A DNA stretch of 7,676 bases from Candidatus Dormiibacterota bacterium (GCA_955652455.1 CATPBU010000329.1:1-7676); one strand, 5' to 3'. Positions 1 through 5,164 are shown, numbered from the stretch's first letter. Notes: generated from the letters alone by a model not told the origin. Program-made: numbers and translations.

Positions 1-342
1 ACACGGACCTACGCCAGCCGCACCACGGTGCCCTCCGGGGCCGGCCGCCTCGGCCAGGCCGTCTGGCTGATCCTCGGCATCGTCGACGTGATCCTCGCCC
101 TCGACTTCATCTTCCACGCGGCAGGCGGCCACAACACCGGGTTCGCCCACTACGTGTACCGGCTCGGCGGCTGGCTGGGCGCACCGTTCGACGGCATCTT
201 CAGCAACACCACGATCGTCTACGGCCGCACGTTCATCCGCTGGGCCGACGTCCTCGCCGTGGTGATCTACTCGCTGGCCGCCCTGGCGGTCACCAAGCTG
301 GTGGTGATCTTCTCGAGGCCCAGCCGCGGAACCCCCATCTGA
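1..342 (+). CDS. YggT-like small membrane protein (5' partial)
   Basis: The reading frame is open from base 1 and ends at TGA 340-342, leaving 113 residues; the true start lies upstream of the window. Two hydrophobic stretches are visible, at about residues 21-41 (VWLILGIVDVILALDFIF) and 83-104, separated by a polar segment with the pattern NTGFAHYVYRLGGWLGAPFDGIF-like (about 45-67). That 'GF..YVY.L...L.APF.GIF' spacer is typical of YggT-family and related small membrane proteins, whose molecular role is poorly defined. The C-terminal tail is short and basic (SRPSRGTPI), likely cytoplasmic. A GTG at base 28 could serve as a start, but coding continues in frame before it, so I treat it as internal. 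The next gene begins about 50 bp downstream on the same strand. Family assignment is from memory of the motif, not a search. Confidence 0.7.
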   Translation, partial: TRTYASRTTVPSGAGRLGQAVWLILGIVDVILALDFIFHAAGGHNTGFAHYVYRLGGWLGAPFDGIFSNTTIVYGRTFIRWADVLAVVIYSLAALAVTKLVVIFSRPSRGTPI

Positions 343-380
343 CCGGACGACCCTCCCCGCCGGCCCGGCCTCGCACACCT

Positions 381-387
381 GAAGGGA
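381..387 (+). promoter_or_regulatory. Shine-Dalgarno of the damaged SDR gene
   Basis: GAAGGGA lies 8 nt upstream of ACG 396-398, the point where the SDR reading frame should begin. It is one of the few recognisable Shine-Dalgarno sequences in this window, where most genes look leaderless. Its position supports ACG 396 as the former or actual start codon. Confidence 0.55.
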
Positions 388-395
388 ATCACAGC

Positions 396-1320
396 ACGGA
401 CGCCATCGCTGTCGTTGTCTCCGGCGCGTCGACCGGGATCGGCCGTGCCACCGCGCTGCACCTCGACTCTCTCGGCCTTCGCGTCTTTGCCGGCGTCCGG
501 CGCACCGAGGACGGAGCGGCATTGCGCCGCGACGCCAGCAGCCGGCTCACCCCGCTCCGCCTGGACGTCACCGACAGCGCCGACGTCGCCAGGGCGGTCG
601 AGATCGTCGGCGACGCGGTGCGCGACTCGGCATCTCGCCGGGATCGTCAACAACGCCGGCATTGCCGTCTCCGGGCCCGTCGAGTTCGTGCCGCTCGAGA
701 TGTGGCGCCAGCAGTTCGAGATCAACCTCTTCGGCGTCGTCGCCATGATCCAGGCGTTCACGCCGCTGCTGCGCGAGAGCCACGGCCGCATCGTCACCAC
801 CGGCTCGCTGGCGGGGCGGCTGGCCCAGCCGATGGCGGCGCCGTACTGCGCCAGCAAGCACGCTCTCGAAGCCCTCCATGACGCGCTGCGCATCGAGCTT
901 CGCCCCTGGGGCATCAGCGTGTCACTGCTCGAGCCGGGAGCGGTCAAGACGCCGATCTGGAACAAGGGCCTCGAGGCAGGATCCGAGCTGCTCCGCCACG
1001 CCCCGCCCCAGCTGCGCGACCTCTACGGCGCGGCGGTGGAGGTCGCCTACAAGACGGCGGTGCACGAGAACGAGACCGGTGTCGAGCCCATCGAGGTGGC
1101 GCGCGCCGTGGAGCACGCCCCGCTGCCGCCGCATCTCCATCCGCGCTACCCCATCGGTCGCCAGGCGAGGCTCCTCATCCCGCTGGCGCGGTTCATGCCC
1201 GACAGGCTCAAGGACGAGCTCATCCTGCGCGTCAGCGGCTTGCCGCGCAGCGCCGACAAGACCGGGCGGTCGGGCCCACGTCAGGCAACCAACGCCTTAT
1301 CCGTCAGCGCGCCCGTCTAG
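396..1320 (+). pseudogene. Short-chain dehydrogenase/reductase, frameshifted and lacking a standard start
   Basis: Two frames together encode one classical SDR oxidoreductase (NAD(P)-dependent, Rossmann fold). Bases 396-630 give the N-terminal half: a beta strand, the cofactor glycine motif GASTGIG (about residues 10-16) and LDVTDSADV. From base 631, one frame over, come HLAGIVNNAG (NNAG at 649-660), a Ser-containing strand (GSLAG), the catalytic YxxxK as PYCASK (Tyr codon 844, Lys codon 856), and ELRPWGISVSLLEPGAVKTP, down to TAG 1318-1320. Joining needs +1 (skip G630) or -2, so one inserted base or two missing bases near 627-631. No slippery heptamer is visible. Read straight through, the first frame stops at 879-881. 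There is also no ATG, GTG or TTG in the first frame upstream of 522; ACG 396 sits 8 nt after GAAGGGA. The product would be about 308 residues. The substrate cannot be told. It is a real pseudogene or carries sequence errors. Confidence 0.85.
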
Positions 1321-1323
1321 GGT
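1318..1323 (+). promoter_or_regulatory. Candidate -10 element for the alpha/beta hydrolase
   Basis: TAGGGT matches the TANNNT form of -10 boxes of high-GC bacteria and is identical to the box before the phosphatase gene at 3620-3625. Its first three bases are the TAG stop codon of the SDR frame. Transcription would begin near 1330, giving about 30 nt of leader before GTG 1361. No convincing -35 is visible. Confidence 0.45.
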
Positions 1324-1360
1324 ATTGGACAACTCCGCACCCAACCGCGACGATGGGCCG

Positions 1361-2212
1361 GTGCGCCTTCGTCGCGGAACGTTCAGCGGCGTCCGTGGTA
1401 TCCCCATCGCCCATCGGGAATGGCTTCCCGACGGCGACGCGCGCGGGTCGGTGGTCATCGCGCACGGCATCAACGAGCACGGCGGCCGCTACGCGCACGT
1501 CGCCGAGCGGTTGGTTCGCGACGGCTGGCTCGCCGCCGCCATCGACCACCGCGGGCATGGCCTGTCGGGGGGACGTCGCGCCGCGGTCGAGCGTTTCGAC
1601 GACTGGGTCACCGACCTCGACACCTATGTCGGGCGCGTCCTCGTCGACGCTCCCAGGCCGGTGTTCATGCTCGGCCACAGCCTCGGCGGCCTCATCGCCA
1701 CCCTGTACGCGCTGCGCCACCAGGACACCTTGGCCGGGCTGGTGCTGTCGTCACCCAGCGTGATCCCGCCCAAGGGGGTGTCGCCGGCAACCCTGCGCAC
1801 CGGACGGATGCTCTCCCGGGTGGCGGCCAACCTGCCGGTGGTCGCGCTCCGTCTCGACGCGGTCAGCCGCGACCCGGCTGTCGTCAAGGCGTACCGCGAG
1901 GATCCCCTGGTGCATCTCGGCAAGGTCCGCGCCCGCACCGGCGCGGAGATCCTGGATGCGATCGCCGAGGTCCAGCGCGACATCGGCCGGCTGAGGCTGC
2001 CGCTGCTGTGTGTGCAGGGAACCGTCGACCTCCTCGTCGACCCCGATTCGGCGCGCTGGGTCGATGAGCACACAGGCTCCGCCGACCACACGCTGCGCGT
2101 CTACGAGGGTCTGTACCATGAGGTCTTCAACGAGCCCGAGCGCGACGCCGTTCTCGACGACGTCGCCGGCTGGCTCGACGCGCACGCCCGGGTGACGGCA
2201 GCAGCGCCGTGA
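1361..2212 (+). CDS. Alpha/beta hydrolase, monoacylglycerol lipase-like
   Basis: This 283-residue protein belongs to the serine hydrolase family of monoacylglycerol lipases (Hydrolase_4/S33 type), which cleave acyl esters such as monoacylglycerols in the cytoplasm or at the membrane. Visible signatures are the oxyanion motif IAHGINEHGGRY (HG at 35-36), DHRGHGLSGG (62-71), the nucleophile elbow GHSLGG with Ser107, a late acid Asp223 (QGTVDLL) and His253 (GLYHEVFNEPERD). The triad is complete and the length is normal for the family, so the enzyme looks functional. No signal peptide is seen. I chose GTG 1361 because the candidate promoter at 1318-1323 would begin transcription after TTG 1325; TTG 1325 would add 12 residues. 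It follows the damaged SDR by 40 bp and ends 8 bp before the convergent DUF2277 gene. The physiological substrate is not known. Confidence 0.88.
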   Translation: MRLRRGTFSGVRGIPIAHREWLPDGDARGSVVIAHGINEHGGRYAHVAERLVRDGWLAAAIDHRGHGLSGGRRAAVERFDDWVTDLDTYVGRVLVDAPRPVFMLGHSLGGLIATLYALRHQDTLAGLVLSSPSVIPPKGVSPATLRTGRMLSRVAANLPVVALRLDAVSRDPAVVKAYREDPLVHLGKVRARTGAEILDAIAEVQRDIGRLRLPLLCVQGTVDLLVDPDSARWVDEHTGSADHTLRVYEGLYHEVFNEPERDAVLDDVAGWLDAHARVTAAAP

Positions 2213-2220
2213 TGCCGGCG

Positions 2221-2436
2221 TCAGGAGCGGGACGCCGACCGCGCGACGGTGAGGTCGTCGAGCAGCCGGCGGGTGGCTGTTCCCACGTCGTCGACGGCGG
2301 CGTGGAAGGCCTCGCGGTTGGCGGCGGACGGTGCGCGGTAGCCGCTGATCTTGCGGACGAACTGCAGCGCGGCGGCGTGCACCTCGTCGTCGCTCACCGT
2401 CGGCGCGCCGCGGAGGGTCTTGATGCTCCGGCACAT
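2221..2436 (-). CDS. DUF2277 family protein
   Basis: The 71-residue product starts MCRSIKTLRG and contains VSDDEVHAAALQFVRKISGYRAPS (about 14-37) followed by ANREAFHAAVDDV and a helical TRRLLDDL tail. This matches the small bacterial DUF2277 family from start to end, which fixes ATG 2434-2436 as the start even though the frame stays open further upstream. The family has no known function. It is short, charged and probably largely helical, with no membrane segment; the conserved N-terminal MCR.IKTLR contains its only Cys. A TACACT -10 box lies exactly 6 nt before the ATG, with no room for a Shine-Dalgarno, so the mRNA is probably leaderless. The gene is convergent with the hydrolase (8 bp apart) and divergent from the MDMPI-like gene. 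Confidence 0.9.
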   Translation of the reverse strand: MCRSIKTLRGAPTVSDDEVHAAALQFVRKISGYRAPSAANREAFHAAVDDVGTATRRLLDDLTVARSASRS

Positions 2437-2442
2437 GTGGTC

Positions 2443-2448
2443 AGTGTA
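2443..2448 (-). promoter_or_regulatory. -10 element of the DUF2277 gene (leaderless)
   Basis: On the minus strand the hexamer is TACACT, followed by 6 nt (GACCAC) and then the ATG. A start site about 6-7 nt after the box would put the mRNA end at or next to the ATG. A loosely TTGACA-like hexamer (TTCAAT, forward 2466-2471) lies 17 bp upstream and overlaps the proposed -10 of the divergent gene. Confidence 0.6.
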
Positions 2449-2466
2449 GGACGGCACCGCACCTGA

Positions 2467-2472
2467 TTGAAT
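2467..2472 (+). promoter_or_regulatory. Possible -10 element of the MDMPI-like gene
   Basis: TTGAAT lies exactly 6 nt before GTG 2479, the same spacing as the clearer boxes in this window. It lacks the conserved A at position 2 of the -10 consensus, so it is a weaker call. If it is the promoter, TTG 2467 cannot be the start codon. Confidence 0.35.
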
Positions 2473-2478
2473 CCGCGT

Positions 2479-3204
2479 GTGCTGACCACCGACGAACACC
2501 TCGCCAGGCTCCGCGCCGAGGGTGCACGCCTCGGCGACGTTGCCGCGGCGACGCCGTTGGATGCCCCGGTCCCTGGCTGTCCCGGCTGGGACGTGGACGC
2601 ACTGCTCCGCCACATCGGTGACGTGCACCGCTGGGCCGCCACTATCGTTCGCGAACGCCGCCAGGAGCGGCCGCGCATCGACGCTCCGGGGCCCGACGAC
2701 CGCGACGCTCTGCTCGCCTGGTATGCGGAGGGCCACGCCCAGCTGCTCACCGTGCTGGCCGCGTCGAACCCGCAGGAGCAGTTCTGGACCTGGGGGCCGG
2801 CCCCCAACTCGCAGGCGTTCTGGGCGCGCCGCCAGTCCCACGAGACAGCCATCCACCGCCTCGACGCCGAGCAGGCGGCTGGGAGTGCCACGCCCTTCCC
2901 CGCGGCCGCGGCGGCAGACGGCATCGACGAGTTGCTGACCCTGGTGCCGCAGCGGTGCACAGTTGCCGACGGCGGCGGCCGCCGCCTCCACCTCGTCCCC
3001 AGCGACGCGCCCGGCGAATGGCAGGTCGAGCTCAGCGCCACGAGCCTGGTGGTCAGGGTTGGCGAGCCGGGTGGCGACTGCTCGGTGCGCGGCCCCGCCG
3101 GGGATCTCTTCGCCCTGCTCATGAACCGTCGGGACGCCGCCGGCCTCGAGGTGACCGGCGACGCGGACGTGCTCCGTGCCTGGCGCGAGTCAGTGAAGTT
3201 CTAG
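2479..3204 (+). CDS. Maleylpyruvate isomerase / DinB-fold (TIGR03083-like) protein
   Basis: This 241-residue protein has the N-terminal four-helix DinB/MDMPI domain, seen as PVPGCPGWDVDALLRHIGDVHRW (about 30-52) and FWARRQSHETAIHRLDAE (114-131), followed by a smaller C-terminal domain ending DVLRAWRESVKF. The positions of the three metal ligands of mycothiol-dependent maleylpyruvate isomerase are filled: His50, Glu122 and His126, the last two in an E-x3-H pattern. Family members use a divalent metal and, where studied, a low-molecular-weight thiol such as mycothiol, in isomerase or S-transferase reactions. The actual reaction here is unknown; no gentisate or other aromatic-degradation gene is nearby. 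GTG 2479 is preferred over TTG 2467, which overlaps a possible -10 box. Only 10 bp separate its stop from the VOC gene, so the two are probably cotranscribed. Confidence 0.82.
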   Translation: MLTTDEHLARLRAEGARLGDVAAATPLDAPVPGCPGWDVDALLRHIGDVHRWAATIVRERRQERPRIDAPGPDDRDALLAWYAEGHAQLLTVLAASNPQEQFWTWGPAPNSQAFWARRQSHETAIHRLDAEQAAGSATPFPAAAAADGIDELLTLVPQRCTVADGGGRRLHLVPSDAPGEWQVELSATSLVVRVGEPGGDCSVRGPAGDLFALLMNRRDAAGLEVTGDADVLRAWRESVKF

Positions 3205-3214
3205 GCGGTCTCTG

Positions 3215-3589
3215 GTGCTGGAACGCGACGACCTCATCGGCTTCGTGTCGACCGCCGACCCCGCGCGTGCCCGCCAGTTCTACGAGGGTGTGCTCGGGCT
3301 CAAGCTCTGCAGCGAGTCACCCTTCGCCCTGGTCTTCGACGCCAACGGCACCATGCTGCGCATGACCACGGTGGAGGAGGTTGTGGTGGCGCCGTACACC
3401 GTCCTGGGGTGGCGGGTCAGCGACATCGCGCAGACGGTTCGCGACCTGAGCGACGCAGGCGTGGCGTTTCTCCGATTCGAGGGCATGAACCAGGACGACC
3501 TGGGCATCTGGACGACACCGGGAGCCGACCGGGTCGCATGGTTCAGGGACCCCGACGGCAACACGCTGTCGGTGACACAGTTCGCCTGA
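3215..3589 (+). CDS. VOC (glyoxalase/bleomycin-resistance fold) protein
   Basis: The 124-residue product is a single two-module VOC protein: LIGFVSTADPARARQFYEGVLGL (about 7-29), a middle strand with FDANGTMLRM, then GWRVSDIAQTVRDLSDAGV (second beta-alpha unit) and the closing WFRDPDGNTLSVTQF. The usual metal-ligand positions look replaced: no His/Gln in the first strand (GFVST) and Ser instead of Glu in the last (DGNTLSVTQ). It is therefore probably not a classical metal-dependent glyoxalase or dioxygenase; similar ligand-poor VOC proteins are common and mostly uncharacterised. Start GTG 3215 gives MLERDDLIGF, normal for the family; there is no clear Shine-Dalgarno. It follows the MDMPI-like gene by 10 bp, which suggests one transcript and possibly related small-molecule chemistry. 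Confidence 0.85.
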   Translation: MLERDDLIGFVSTADPARARQFYEGVLGLKLCSESPFALVFDANGTMLRMTTVEEVVVAPYTVLGWRVSDIAQTVRDLSDAGVAFLRFEGMNQDDLGIWTTPGADRVAWFRDPDGNTLSVTQFA

Positions 3590-3598
3590 CCATCAGGC
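3584..3598 (+). terminator. Possible weak terminator hairpin after the VOC gene
   Basis: GCCTGA-CCA-TCAGGC forms a perfect 6-bp stem with a 3-nt loop and overlaps the VOC stop codon (3587-3589). No T-tract follows, so it may be only a weak terminator or an mRNA 3'-end structure. Confidence 0.35.
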
Positions 3599-3619
3599 TG
3601 GCTTAACCGGGTCACTTGT

Positions 3620-3625
3620 TAGGGT
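3620..3625 (+). promoter_or_regulatory. -10 element of the phosphatase gene (leaderless)
   Basis: TAGGGT is followed by exactly 6 nt (GGAGTC) and ATG 3632. The GGAG in the gap looks like a Shine-Dalgarno but is too close to the ATG and would be outside a leaderless mRNA. No clear -35 is visible. Confidence 0.6.
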
Positions 3626-3631
3626 GGAGTC

Positions 3632-4375
3632 ATGGTCACCCAGGAAAGCGACGCGCTCGCGGTCGAGGGGCTGGTCAACCTGCGCGATCTCGGCGGCCTT
3701 CCCACCGAGACCGGTGCGCTGACCCGCCACGGACGGCTGCTGCGCAGCGACTCACCACACGACGTCAGCGAAGGCGGCCTCCGCGCGCTGCTCGACCGCG
3801 GCGTCAGCACCGTCGTCGACCTGCGCACCGTCTCTGAGCGGGAATGCCTGCCCAGCCCACTGGTTGGCGCCGGCGAGGTGCGCGACCACCACGCGCCCAT
3901 CTTCAATGACGGCGACGACTTTCCCAGGGACCTGGCCACCGCGTCCGATGTCTACTGCTGGTGGTTGCGTGAGCGCAGCAGCGGGATCGCCGCGGCGATG
4001 ACGGCCATTGCCGATGCGCACTCGGCGCCCATCCTGGTCCACTGCCACGCCGGCAAGGATCGCACCGGCGTGATCATCGCCCTGGTGCTCCGTCTGGCCG
4101 GGGTCACCGTCGACGCCATCGCTGACGACTACGCACAGAGCGGCGTGCAGCTCGCCGACATCCTCGCGCGCGACCGGGTCAGTGCCCTCGCTGCCGGAAT
4201 GGACGAGGTGCGCGCGGCGCGACTGTTCACCGTGCATCGTGAGGCGATGGTGGAGACGCTGGCATCCATCGACGCCGAGTACGGTGGGATTGCGCAACTG
4301 CTGTGGCGCAGCGGCCTCGACGATGCACGGGTCGATCGGCTGGCGCGGCTGATGCTGTCCGCCGACTGGCCGTAG
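3632..4375 (+). CDS. Tyrosine-protein phosphatase (MptpB-like, Y_phosphatase3 family)
   Basis: The 247-residue protein carries the P-loop of cysteine phosphatases, VHCHAGKDRTGV, with nucleophile Cys138 and Arg144 (HCX5R). The N-terminal NLRDLGG (16-22) followed by GRLLRSDSPHDVSEGG (34-49) and VVDLRTVSERE (61-71) is the hallmark of the bacterial family that includes mycobacterial PtpB. Members dephosphorylate phosphotyrosine and in some cases phosphoserine/threonine or phosphoinositides; the Asp-Arg next to Lys in the P-loop (GKDR) is typical. No signal peptide or membrane helix is seen, so it is cytoplasmic or secreted by a non-classical route. The length is normal and the active site complete. 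ATG 3632 sits 6 nt after a TAGGGT box. The gene ends right at the start of the 104-bp repeat, whose hairpins may terminate it. Partner substrates cannot be inferred from the neighbours. Confidence 0.9.
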   Translation: MVTQESDALAVEGLVNLRDLGGLPTETGALTRHGRLLRSDSPHDVSEGGLRALLDRGVSTVVDLRTVSERECLPSPLVGAGEVRDHHAPIFNDGDDFPRDLATASDVYCWWLRERSSGIAAAMTAIADAHSAPILVHCHAGKDRTGVIIALVLRLAGVTVDAIADDYAQSGVQLADILARDRVSALAAGMDEVRAARLFTVHREAMVETLASIDAEYGGIAQLLWRSGLDDARVDRLARLMLSADWP

Positions 4376-4380
4376 CCGGA

Positions 4381-4397
4381 GCTGACTTCATGTCAGC
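4381..4397. other. Small hairpin in the left repeat
   Basis: GCTGAC-TTCAT-GTCAGC is a 6-bp perfect stem with a 5-nt loop just after the phosphatase gene. Its twin is at 4496-4512. Together with the following GC-rich hairpin it may slow or end transcription from either side. Confidence 0.4.
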
Positions 4398-4403
4398 GCA
4401 GGC

Positions 4404-4422
4404 GAGGGGAGAGTCTCCCCTC
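4404..4422. terminator. GC-rich hairpin after phosphatase, left copy
   Basis: GAGGGGAG and CTCCCCTC form an 8-bp stem around a 3-nt loop (9 bp around a single base on paper). It lies about 29 bp after the phosphatase stop and could act as a bidirectional terminator. No T-run follows on either strand, so efficiency is uncertain. Confidence 0.45.
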
Positions 4423-4437
4423 AGAACCCTGTCAAGG

Positions 4438-4478
4438 TGGCGACCCCGATCGGATTCGAACCGACGATCTCCACCTTG
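4438..4478 (-). pseudogene. tRNA-Asp 3' fragment
   Basis: This 41-nt stretch is identical to the 3' half of the intact tRNA-Asp: last anticodon base C36, A37, A38, 3' anticodon stem GGTGG, variable loop, T arm, acceptor strand CGGGGTC, discriminator G and CCA. The 5' half is missing: the sequence upstream on the minus strand (CACACCCCTCTG, then the second repeat copy) contains no matching acceptor strand and no D arm. It cannot fold into a tRNA and is a duplication relic. Confidence 0.85.
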
Positions 4479-4489
4479 CAGAGGGGTGT

Positions 4490-4593
4490 GCCGGAGCTGA
4501 CTTCATGTCAGCGCAGGCGAGGGGAGAGTCTCCCCTCAGAACCCTGTCAAGGTGGCGACCCCGATCGGATTCGAACCGACGATCTCCACCTTG
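4490..4593. repeat. 104-bp direct repeat, right copy
   Basis: This is the copy joined to the complete tRNA-Asp gene and therefore probably the original. It contains the last 41 nt of the tRNA (4553-4593) and 63 bp of downstream sequence with both hairpins (4496-4512 and 4519-4537). Confidence 0.95.
4519..4537 (-). terminator. Probable tRNA-Asp terminator hairpin
   Basis: A GC-rich stem (GAGGGGAG/CTCCCCTC) begins 15 nt after the encoded CCA of tRNA-Asp on the minus strand. A second small hairpin (4496-4512) follows. There is no U-tract, but position and stability fit tRNA transcript termination or 3' processing. Confidence 0.5.
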
Positions 4594-4631
4594 ACAGGGT
4601 GGCGTGTTAGGCCAGGCTACACCACGGGGCC
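4553..4631 (-). tRNA. tRNA-Asp (GTC)
   Basis: The minus strand folds into a full cloverleaf of 79 nt including an encoded CCA (4553-4555). Acceptor stem GGCCCCG pairs with CGGGGTC (one G-U). The D arm is GTGT/ACAC with loop AGCCTGGCCTA. The anticodon arm is CCACC-CTGTCAA-GGTGG with anticodon GTC at the centre. The variable loop is AGATC. The T arm is GTCGG-TTCGAAT-CCGAT, and the discriminator is G, as expected for Asp. It reads GAC/GAU codons, which are very frequent in this GC-rich genome. It is transcribed divergently from the Nudix gene, with a TATGAT -10 box 11 nt upstream of the mature 5' end. Its 3' half is duplicated at 4438-4478. Confidence 0.96.
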
Positions 4632-4642
4632 GCGGAGAGCGG

Positions 4643-4648
4643 ATCATA
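4643..4648 (-). promoter_or_regulatory. -10 element of tRNA-Asp
   Basis: On the minus strand the hexamer is TATGAT, a near-perfect -10 box, ending 11 nt before the mature tRNA 5' end. A -35 is not clear: GTGACC lies 21 bp upstream, too far for good spacing. Confidence 0.6.
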
Positions 4649-4682
4649 GCATCGGGGTTTCCGCGGCCCGGTCACGCACAGC

Positions 4683-4688
4683 TACGCT
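4683..4688 (+). promoter_or_regulatory. -10 element of the Nudix gene (leaderless)
   Basis: TACGCT is followed by exactly 6 nt (GCGGTC) and ATG 4695, leaving no Shine-Dalgarno. It is divergent from the tRNA-Asp promoter, 34 bp away. Confidence 0.55.
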
Positions 4689-4694
4689 GCGGTC

Positions 4695-5138
4695 ATGGCT
4701 TCACGCCGGCCCAACGAGATCTCTGCAGGAGGCGTGCTGGTGCGTCCCACTGCAGAGCACGGCTGGGAGGCGTGCCTGGTCCACGCCGGCAAGTATTGGG
4801 GACTCCCCAAAGGTCATCTCGAGCGCGGTGAGACGGCCAGAGATGCTGCGCTCCGCGAGATCTCCGAGGAGTGCGGCATCCCCGTGGATGCGCTGTCAGT
4901 CGTCGGCGAGCTGCCGCCGTCGGAGTACGTGTACCGCCGCGACGGCAAGCTCATCTTCAAGCTGGTGCATCACTTCCTGGTGGTCACAGCCCCGCGGACA
5001 GAGCTGGCGCCGCAGCTGTCAGAGATCGACGAGGCGGCGTGGCTGTCCTTCGACGAGGCGATGACAGTGGTCAGCTTCGCCGATGCCCGCACCGCTCTGA
5101 CCGCAGCGCGTCCGCTGCTCGAGTCCGCAGTGCGCTGA
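4695..5138 (+). CDS. Nudix hydrolase
   Basis: The 147-residue protein contains a perfect Nudix box at residues 40-62 (G-x5-E-x7-REISEECGI), which binds Mg2+ and hydrolyses nucleoside diphosphates linked to another group. Preceding ISAGGVLVRP (9-18) and YWGLPKGH (35-41) are typical of the 'house-cleaning' subgroup that includes Ap4A and (d)NDP/NTP hydrolases; the WGLPKGH form recalls MutT/Ap4A-type enzymes, and the substrate cannot be pinned down further. No extra domain, signal or membrane segment is present, so it is cytoplasmic. ATG 4695 matches the family N-terminus and lies 6 nt after a TACGCT box. The gap to the MshC/CysRS-like gene is 26 bp and holds a separate promoter, so the two may be read both together and independently. 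Confidence 0.92.
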   Translation: MASRRPNEISAGGVLVRPTAEHGWEACLVHAGKYWGLPKGHLERGETARDAALREISEECGIPVDALSVVGELPPSEYVYRRDGKLIFKLVHHFLVVTAPRTELAPQLSEIDEAAWLSFDEAMTVVSFADARTALTAARPLLESAVR

Positions 5139-5150
5139 TATCCCCCGGCC

Positions 5151-5156
5151 TACAAT
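5151..5156 (+). promoter_or_regulatory. -10 element of the cysteine ligase gene (near-leaderless)
   Basis: TACAAT is the strongest consensus -10 box on the plus strand here. It lies 8 nt before GTG 5165, so the mRNA probably begins at or 1-2 nt before the start codon. It fixes GTG 5165 as the likely start. Confidence 0.6.
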
Positions 5157-5164
5157 CGGGCGAC

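Larger units (their letters stand above)
4375..4478. repeat. 104-bp direct repeat, left copy
   Basis: Bases 4375-4478 are identical to 4490-4593, an offset of 115 bp with 11 bp between the copies. The unit begins at the last base of the phosphatase stop codon and holds two hairpins and the 3' half of tRNA-Asp (minus strand). Identity ends at CCACCTTG, which corresponds to the middle of the tRNA anticodon; beyond it the left copy has CAGAGGGG and the right copy ACAGGGTG. Perfect identity suggests a recent event or an assembly artefact. Confidence 0.95.

Noticed and set aside
620..640. Programmed ribosomal frameshift in the SDR gene
   Set aside because: No slippery heptamer, downstream pseudoknot or internal Shine-Dalgarno is visible, and SDR enzymes are not known to use recoding.
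267..965. Long minus-strand open frame (232 codons) across the YggT/SDR junction
   Set aside because: It is antisense to two recognisable genes, with an Arg/Ser/Ala-rich sequence without domain motifs; a GC-rich shadow frame.
1325..1327. TTG as hydrolase start
   Set aside because: It lies one base after the TAGGGT box and would precede the transcription start; possible only if transcription comes from upstream.
878..1360. N-terminal extension of the hydrolase frame back to base 878
   Set aside because: The extension is antiframe to the SDR C-terminus, Arg/Ser-rich and unlike a hydrolase N-terminus; homology begins around GTG 1361.
2221..2991. 256-codon minus-strand version of the DUF2277 gene
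   Set aside because: DUF2277 homology begins exactly at MCRSIKTL (ATG 2436) with a -10 box just upstream; the rest is antisense to the MDMPI-like gene.
4438..4489. A second functional tRNA in the left repeat (TGC, an apparent Ala anticodon)
   Set aside because: The sequence TCTGCAA resembles an Ala anticodon loop, but the 5' anticodon stem pairs poorly and no D arm or 5' acceptor strand exists upstream.
4375..4593. CRISPR-like direct repeats
   Set aside because: There are only two copies, each 104 bp, with an 11-bp gap and tRNA sequence inside.
4303..4647. Short open frames over the tRNA/repeat region on both strands
   Set aside because: They run across the tRNA gene and the repeat, have no start signals and no protein-like composition.
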